Shown in pieces: positions 27,601 to 36,600 of a stretch of 64,000 nucleotides of DNA; positions within the stretch are counted from its first letter, which is position 1; every line of letters starts with the position of its first letter. The notes beneath the pieces are model-generated. The model saw only the letters and a program-made list of their open reading frames with translations, did not search any database and had not been told where the DNA came from. The stretch is from Prunella strophiata (lineage: Eukaryota; Chordata; Aves; Passeriformes; Prunellidae). The stretch spans positions 29,829,001-29,893,000 of the forward strand of contig JAZBQD010000027.1 in the NCBI GenBank assembly GCA_036583965.1, written 5' to 3'. A program made the position numbers and the translations under genes.

Positions 27601-30600
27601 TTACACTTGCTTTGTCTCCTCAACAAAGATAATTATGGGGAATTTATGTACGTGTTCAGATAGGTTACATTGTATTTTCACTTGGTCTGTTACCTCTGGC
27701 TTTTTAAAAATTGTTTGAATGATTATTAAGAGTGTCAAACCCCCAGCTCTAACCACAATCCCACTGTGAGATGCGTGAAGGTGTGTGAATCTGCCCCTCA
27801 GGTCCACATTGCTCTTCTAATGGGCCTCTGATCTAAGAGGCAGATAAGATCTCCTGGCTGTGAGAACAGAGCTGCTTCCTCCCAGGTTTCACACCCTCTG
27901 CTAAGATCTTCAGCAAGGAGAGCAGTATTGTACCAATTTCTACATGGTTTTTAAGGTTGCAAATGCCTAATCATGAGAAGCATAACAGAGAGCTTACCAA
28001 AATAAATACTTGGGCTACCTAAACATCTTAGTCCTTGCAACTTTGAATGAGATCAAGTCTGTGAATGCAGATGTGATGGTGCATACCAACTTCTGATTCC
28101 TGTGATTTAAGAATCTGAACTACTACTTTCACCTTCTGAATAAGGCATGGATGTGATGGTATGCACACTAATGCTGATGTGTTATGGTTTTAGAAAGATA
28201 GCAGCCTTTCTTTGTCCCGTTCCTAAACTGTGGGTATTATTTGCCTTAACCTTGTTCAATATGTACATTATTTTATATTCTTACATTAAGTAAAACAGTC
28301 TTTTTCCATACCTTCACACAACAGCATAAACAAGGCCTAAGTAGTACAACCAATGTTAAAATATGCTTTACTTTTTAAGTTTACAATACAAAATTCGTAC
28401 CTAGTTCTAATTTGATCTAAAGAAGAAAGGGCATCCTCCAAATATTCCTCCAGCTCTTCTTCACAGCTGGCCATTTTCATTTTTCCCAAAATTGTATCCA
28501 GATTATTTTTCATCACCTAAGGCCACATTAAAAAACTAGTAAAAATGATTTAGTATATACTAAAATCTCTATAACTATTTAGGATTCAGGTCATCTGATT
28601 ATGAACATATATTCTACACCAAGAATATATGGAATATAAAAACTCATCACCTATGAAGATCTTCCTAGATAATGAACAGTCTGACATAGCCACCCCAAGC
28701 TGGCTGTTTTAACTATGAGAACTTGGCATCCAACCACACTATACCTGCACAAGATCTCATAAAAACAACTTGCAGCCACTTTATACAGAAAGCAGCAGTG
28801 ATATTTATCCCTTTTGCCATATCAAGAATAGGACAGCACTGTCCATTCAGTGTGAATCAAGCAGTTAGCAGAAAAGCATCTGACAGAATGAAACTGAAAA
28901 GTAGAAATTGCAATATAAAAGTCAGATATTATGTTTTTAATTTTATAGCAGCTGTTTTGAATTCCAGAGGGTTGTTTGTATTAAGAAGTCCTTTCTTTAC
29001 ATTGTGCCACATTCTTGTTTTTATGTGTTTACCTGTATTATGTTATCCTGTTCCAATCTGTATTTATCTACTTTCTTCTGAAGTACATCTTCCTGCTGGG
29101 ACAGTTTGAGTAGGTGGACATCCCAGAGACCCATGGCCTCCAGAACACAGCTGTACAAGCCTTGACAATTCTGCTCGTGCCATTTAGCCATCTCCTTAAA
29201 ATCACTCTAAAGAAAAACATTCAAGTGAACAAGTTATTTCTAAACTGCTGGAAGGTGAAATGACTGAGTAAGAGGATATGTAACATGATAAAAGGCTGCC
29301 TGGTTATTACATGACTGGTATTCCTGGTGTCTTCTATGTGGAGAGAAAAAAAAAAAATCCAAGTAAACTGGGTAAGAATGTGGAGTTTTATTCTACAAGT
29401 TGAGAGTATTACAACTTCTGTTTATTCTGGTATCGTAAAGCACCTAATCACATTCTACAATTTATCTCTTTAGGAACAACTGCCCAGTCATTTTTACATA
29501 TAGAATCACAAAATGTCAGATTGGAAGACATTTGGGAGATCATTTAAATCTATTCCTCTGCCTTTAGGCAGATTGGGCCATACCTCATTTATCTCTTATC
29601 ATATGTATTTCAGATATAAATGATAATAAAAATACAATATATTACAAATAATAAACACTGTTCCACATAAAACTCCTCCACACCAAACTTTGTTTCTTTG
29701 TAGTGTTTAGTCACACTATGGACCTCTTTCTAATGTGACATCAATAGCCTATGATGCAGAAGGCATTGCAGGTGGGAGCACAGGAAGAACAATCCCAAGA
29801 AATGATAAAAATAAACACAGTCAACGTACATCCATGTGCTCCAGTTCTTTTTCAAACCTATTTTTTAGTTTCTCAGTCATCTGAAGCATGTTGGAATGCA
29901 CAACTTCAACATCTGCTACTGTGCTAAGGTTCTTCTCCAACAGGGTCATCTAAATGAAAAGAACAGAATTATTGACACACATGACTTTCAGAGAGCATGG
30001 CTTAACTTAGTATTTCTTTTCTTGTGATGGACAGAGAAAGACAGCCTCCTAGATCCCACATTCTCTTAGTAAACACTACAATTCAGCTGGACACAGAGGG
30101 AGAAATTGAGGCAGAGAGGTGGAATTTCTTTGCCAAGAAAAGACAGCACAAAGGCTGAGGGTCCTTGCATCCCCCATGTAAACACAGGACAGCCCCCCCT
30201 TCATTACTGGCATTTGTTAAGGCTTTTACACATTTCAATTACAAATAAAAAATACTATTGTGAAACCAAATGGATGGTTACTTTTTGAACTGAATAAGAC
30301 AGAGGTTAAAAACTAATTTCACTTGTTATCTCAGGGTTTGATGGATCCTCAAACACATTTTACTGTAATGACACACTGTACAATGGCTACCACACCCAAA
30401 TCTGGGACACTCACCTTGCAGGTCTGCACTTTTTCCAGACATTTGCCCTGGACCAGCTCGTACTGGACACGCATTTTCTCCATGCACTCTGCATTATGGG
30501 TGTCTGAATGATATGGAACAGACCACGGTCAAAATTCCTGTATTTCACAGTGCAGTGTGAAAAGGAAACATGACAGACACCCTGTGCTGAATCTCATCAG

Positions 30601-33600
30601 AGAACAGATCCCAGCAGTGTCTGCACACCTGTGTGACACTACCAACCAATCAAATAAGATGTCTTGTTACACAGCTGTTTATAATTATGCTTAAAAGTAG
30701 CAAGTTATTTAAAATTGCTACCAAGTTCTTTGCTACCATACAGGCTACAAACATCACAACAGGGAGTGCTCTGGAGCAAGAGAAGGCAAGCACACAGAGG
30801 GAAGGCACACTACAGGACACAGAGAAAGGAAATATCTCCAATACTTCCCCTCTTCTTCTGCAAGATTTAAAAAGGAGTATTTTTGTATGATTGAGAACTG
30901 ATCCCTGTCAAAACTAACCTTTTATTTCCCCAGATTAATTCTAAGCAAGCCAGTTCCTGCTAGATCTCACCATGCACAAGTGTCTGTACCACCCAAAGGA
31001 AAGTGATGTCACAGGCAGCTTCTTTGGGTCTTATTGCCAGCTCAAAGCAACTGAGCAGGTATGTGGGAACACATGGAACAAAGAATAGAGCAAACATGCA
31101 CTTTCAGAGCAACTGTCTGCCTCATCATGGCCCAGGAAAAAAGAAAGTATTGCTTGAATTCCAGACTGTTTTTATGATTTCCCAACTTACCTATACTTTT
31201 GTTTAAATTCTCCAGAGTTTTGTACCATTCATTTAGGTCAGATTTTGTATGTGTTGGAGGCAACAAGGTGCTATCAAAGTAGGAAACAAGAGTCAGGTAT
31301 CTTAAAATACAAACCAGTCAGTTGTATATAAAACTATTATAAAATACAAAATTATGAATCAGATTATCTATACTACTGTGCTTTATTTTATTTACAGCCA
31401 TCTTGGCAATGAAAATCAACCAAAGAGACTGTTGGTGTTTGAGGCCAACTGTTTACTACCCAACAAGGAACTGTAATCTACCTCGTTCCTACATCCACTG
31501 CAAAAAAAACCTCCCTGTAAATACTGTAATGCATTGCACCCAAAAATGCTTCTTGTGTTCAGGATGGATATTCAAACATAGCAGTGTAGATTTCTATCCA
31601 GAATCCTCTCTTGATTTCTTACACAAATAAAATCCCACGGAGAAAAAATGCCTTGACAAAAGCACCAACTTCTAGCTCTCCACCCACCTTTGTCTGCCCA
31701 TTTCTACCACATTTCAAATGTCATTAAGATTTTTGCATTCCTGCATTTTTAGCCTGAATCACCACCTATTTAGCGTAGCTGGTGCACTGAAAATGAAGAA
31801 AGCATTCTTTCCATTAAAAAGTGCTGTAGAAATATAGGTTTAGAGCCTGTCTTACTGCTGAATTTTACAATCACACACTGACAGAAAGCAAAGTGCATTT
31901 TGTAGCCAAGCCCCTCATTAACTCCAGAAAGAACTGTTTTCCTTTATGCTATACCCTCTTTTGCCATACCCAATGTGCTGCAAAACCCTCAGTCTCTCTT
32001 CACTAAGTACAATCTGCTCCTTTATCATATTTTCCATTTCCATTTTCACAGTTGGGGGACTCTGTATTTCTTCACTTGCCATAAATTCTCTGTAGGATGG
32101 AAAAGAGATATGTATAATGGAAACATGATATCATACGTGATATCATACATTATATGTATAAAGAAAAAATAACTTTTTTTTAACTTGTGGTTTTATGGAG
32201 ACCACAAGTGAGCACTAGACACTTTGTGTTATTCATTATCCAAAATAAGATTGCAAAACTTCTGACCTGAAACTCTCAGCTACACAGTTCTTTTGGATGA
32301 GCTTCCAGTCCTTGACTCTCTCTTGCCATTTCAGTTGATGCAATTTTTCTTTCTCAAGCTCTGATTTCATTAGAATAAAGAGGAGCTTGGCAGTTGCCCT
32401 CTCATTACCCAGCAGTGCTCTGTTTATACTCTGTATTAAAAAATTAAACCAGGAGTAGAAGCAGCACACAACATGCAAAACTAAAAAAAAAATTGTCTCT
32501 TCTACAGAAAACAAGGGGTAAAAGAACACAAACGATAACGAATACCCTGCAAAGTAGAAACCTCTTCTATATTTCAGTGATTGATAGGCAGAAAAAAAAA
32601 TTAATTTCAGCTGGTAAAAAAAGACATTCTAGGAATATTCAGACTGCTATCTTGTCCAGGTACAACATTTACCATGGCCTTATCATTAATGAGCTTGTGA
32701 ACATCAGCTGCCAAGAAGAATGAAATTTCCTCCAGTTTCACAGTATACTTGGTCAGTACATCTGCTATCTGTGCAAAAAAAGAATAAAGAAAAGTAACAA
32801 CAAAAAGTTAACTCAAATATCAGTTTCCCAAGTTAAAAAGCTACATGAACAAGTGAATTTTTTCCATTAAAATGAATTCCATTTGATTCATTAATTATTC
32901 ATTAATTAAATCCATTAAAGTGAATTAAAATTAATTGGATGACACACAGCTTGAGAAGTAAATTTTAAAATATTGACCTTAGTTACCTTGAAGACTGATT
33001 TTTTCAGTAATTCATAAAAATAGTAACTAAAACATTACACTTTGCTACTACTCAGCTGATTTCTCTTTAATATCTGTGACAACTGAGTGCTCTGCAGATA
33101 GGCTGCAATATGAATTTAAAAATCAAATCAACTTCCTCTTCAAATACCTGAAGGGAATCCACCAGTGCCTGTTTTAAGTGAACACAGAACTAAAGCAAAT
33201 GTGTTCATCTCTGAAATTTGTTGTAACTAATCCAACAGAAAGGTTACTGGTGATACTTCTTGGACTTTTTCATCATATCCTGAATTACAAAGAAGAGGAG
33301 AAACTGGGGCTGGTAGAACAAACAGCCTTTCTTGCCTACAAGGACAGTGCAGCAAGCTCTACCATTTTTTATCCAAACATTTCCTATGACTTTACAGGTT
33401 AGGCTGAAGACTACAAAACTGCAACATGTTTGCTACTGACACCAGCCAACCTAAACTAAAATCGAGCTAGGTCATGTCTGTGCTCCTTCTCAACTGCAGA
33501 ATAGGTATGTCCCCCCCAAAATAACAAACCAAATGAAAGTTTTACCTACACAACCCTCCAGGAAATAAATGCAGCTCACATATTCCTTGCACCTTTATAG

Positions 33601-36600
33601 GTAATTGTGAAAGAAACACCTTCAAACTAGGAAAAAAGTAGCTTCTCCTGATTATGTGTGTGTAAAGTGAGTGAATAGTTTATTGGTGAAAAGAAAGCAA
33701 TCACCACACAACAGAACTACTGGCAGACCTCTGACTGCTGTGGAAACAAGCTGCTCTTTGCTCTGCACCCAGCATTATATCAGCAAATATCAATCTTATG
33801 CTTAAGTAACAGTTATTAAGATTGCAGCTCACTTTAACAGCTCGACTCCTTTCAATCTCCTTTAGGGATTTGTCCACTGCCCTAATCCACTTCCTTCTGT
33901 TTGTGGACTCCTCATGGATCATATTCCACAGTTCTTCCAAACCCTGCAATAAAAATCTACTCTCAATTTCAATGAATATATATATATAAAAGAAAATTTA
34001 AAAAGTAAAAACCCAATAATTTAGGACTTCACTGAGCCATAAGATGTTACACAGAGCAGATACAAGTAACTGAAGTTGAGCCAATGCTCTGGGCTGCCTT
34101 ACTTCAAATGAGAAACCTTCCAAAGCCATGTCAGACGCAATCTTTTCAAACAGAAGTTTACTCTTTTCATCCGACTTCATCAGTTCAAGCTGAAGGAATT
34201 CCTGAAGACTCAAAACAGAGGCTTCCATCTCCTAAAACAGTAGGTCAATGTGATCATTTGAATATTGGGCCCTGACCCTAGAAGAGCACTCAAGACTGGA
34301 TGAAAAACTCCTGCCTTACCCTGCCAATGCAGTCCAGCTCCTGCTGCATTTGGGTCACGGCTCCATCGTGATGCTCTTGCCGCCGTTCTGCCAGGTCCTT
34401 CCACGGACTGCTGCCAGGGACTGCTGCCAGGCCTCTTTCCTCAGGAACTGCCAAGGAAGAAATGAGGATTCTATAGCCTGGAACTGCTGCTGCAGAACAT
34501 GAGATGCACAAACAATAAACCCCTAAATTTACATTATGACTGCTGTCATTAGTGCAGCTTTCACAGTGTGCAACATCTTTCCATGGGAAGTGCAATCTTA
34601 ACAAATGCAGGTTAAAAATACTAGAGCAGTATTTTAAAATTTCCTTTATTCATTTCTGATTTTCAGAAGGATAATAGCATGGAACTATCAACTAAGCTCA
34701 GGTATGATTTAAAAACATTGCAACATTTCAGTAATAAGATCTGATTAAATCAATACTGGAATTTATCATCTAAACATAACCTGTGATTGATTGACAATTT
34801 CACAACTGGTTTTTTTTTTTTTTTTTTTTCCTATTAGAAGACTCTTCATCTTCAAAATCATCAAAAATGTGTCAGGCCATTTCTGAGCCTGATTTTTGTT
34901 GCCTTGCAGGAGAAAGAGTGCCAATGTGGGTGCAACCAAACTGTGTATTCTACTGCCCTCTACCTCATTTTGTGATGAGCTGTTAATGATGGATGGTTTT
35001 CAGTGCACACCCGATCCCCAGGATACAAACTGGGTGTTAAAATGAGACAGGCAAACCCTGCAAGGTGAGGTGGTGTTCATTCATCTTTACAACAACTCAG
35101 CTGGGGAGGCAGCAGCATCACCTATCCAGTGAGGGTCATCTGTGCTAATGGGCCATAATGAACTGACCATGCACTGACAGCAGAATGGGCAGCTGGAACG
35201 AAAGGTCACAGACTCCAAAAATATTTTGTGGCTCATAGGATTACATCATTCCATTGGGAACCTCCCTGCACTGGGAGGGAGGTTCTGAACACACCTGAAA
35301 CCCACTGTATATAATTTAGGCAGGCTGGGGACTTGGGACACCACCACTAGTAGACATCCAGAGGAGGACCTGAACTTCCACAAGACCACCCCTTCTGACC
35401 CTGACTAACAGGGTGCCAGGTTGTACTTTGTGGTTTTCAACCAGTTTTTCTGTATCCCTTGCATTTGCTGTAATCTTTCTATTAAATTGTAACTCCAGTT
35501 TGAAATCTCTCACAAGGTATTTGTGTGGGGTTAATTTCTCCTGCTGGTTTACCTTCAAACCAGCACAACTTCATACCTTGTTCAGCTAAACCTGTTACAT
35601 GTACCATGCCTCCTGTGAATGCACATTAAAATAGATGGCATTAAGGGAAATCAATTTTACCAACTACATCAGGCAGGCCTCTGACTTCCTCAGCTGAAGT
35701 TGCATCTACATTTCCCCATGCAAAAGTTGTAGATTGTCTGAAACAGAAAGAGAACAAAGCTTCAATTGGTACTAAAAATGCACCAGAAGAGGGACTAACA
35801 TAACAGCATAATTCACTTTAATTGGCAAAATGTAACATTAAAGTAAACATAAGTAGCATTCTAATATGAATGTAACTCAAAGAATCAAAGTTGCTTCTTC
35901 TAAGACAAGTTGAAGTCTGGGTAGGTCTCAACTTCAAATCTATAGGATGACATTACAGCAATACATGCTAGATTTAGAACTGTATAAACTACAGAGACTT
36001 ACAGAACAGCTCTAAAAGGTAAAAAAACCTATGAATTTTTAAGGAGACACTAGCAAGAAATGTAGGAAATAGTCTTTATCTGCCCAGTGCTTTTCCCAAC
36101 AGCTTGGCACTGTGTTTCTCCTTGGGATCAGTGAGAATCCCTGTATAATTACTCAGCAGCTGGCTTAGGGTAAAAAAGAATGGATGCATTAACTTCATTC
36201 TTGTTCATTACATTGTCTTACTGCATCATCATATAAGCCATTTACTTGGAAATATAGCCTAAAAAACATGTGTCAGACTGGGTGTATATCTAGATTGCTA
36301 TGAGCAAAGACAATTTATTTTTAAAAGGAAAGCCATACAATATGCCTGCCATTGCAAATATTAGTCTGTTAGCACTTCAACAGGCAGCAAGCAATTCATT
36401 ATATTAAATTTACATTTGGCAAGGAGACAGTCTATTACAAGTTGTTAGTGCTATGACCAAGAATTGAGGAGTTTCTAATTCCCAGTGAAAATCTGTCAGT
36501 TTCATACCTTTAGTTATGAACATATAATTCAGGTTTTATGCTTCTGTTCCCTACCTGTCTGACTGTGGCGTTTTTGTGAAGTCGCTGACAGGGTGTTTTT

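Noticed and set aside
36061..36180. Possible extra CCDC180 exon (LLSNYTGILTDPKEKHSAKL on the minus strand)
   Set aside because: Open with a fair acceptor, but no GT donor is available before the stop. The 26-nt candidate fits the phase better.
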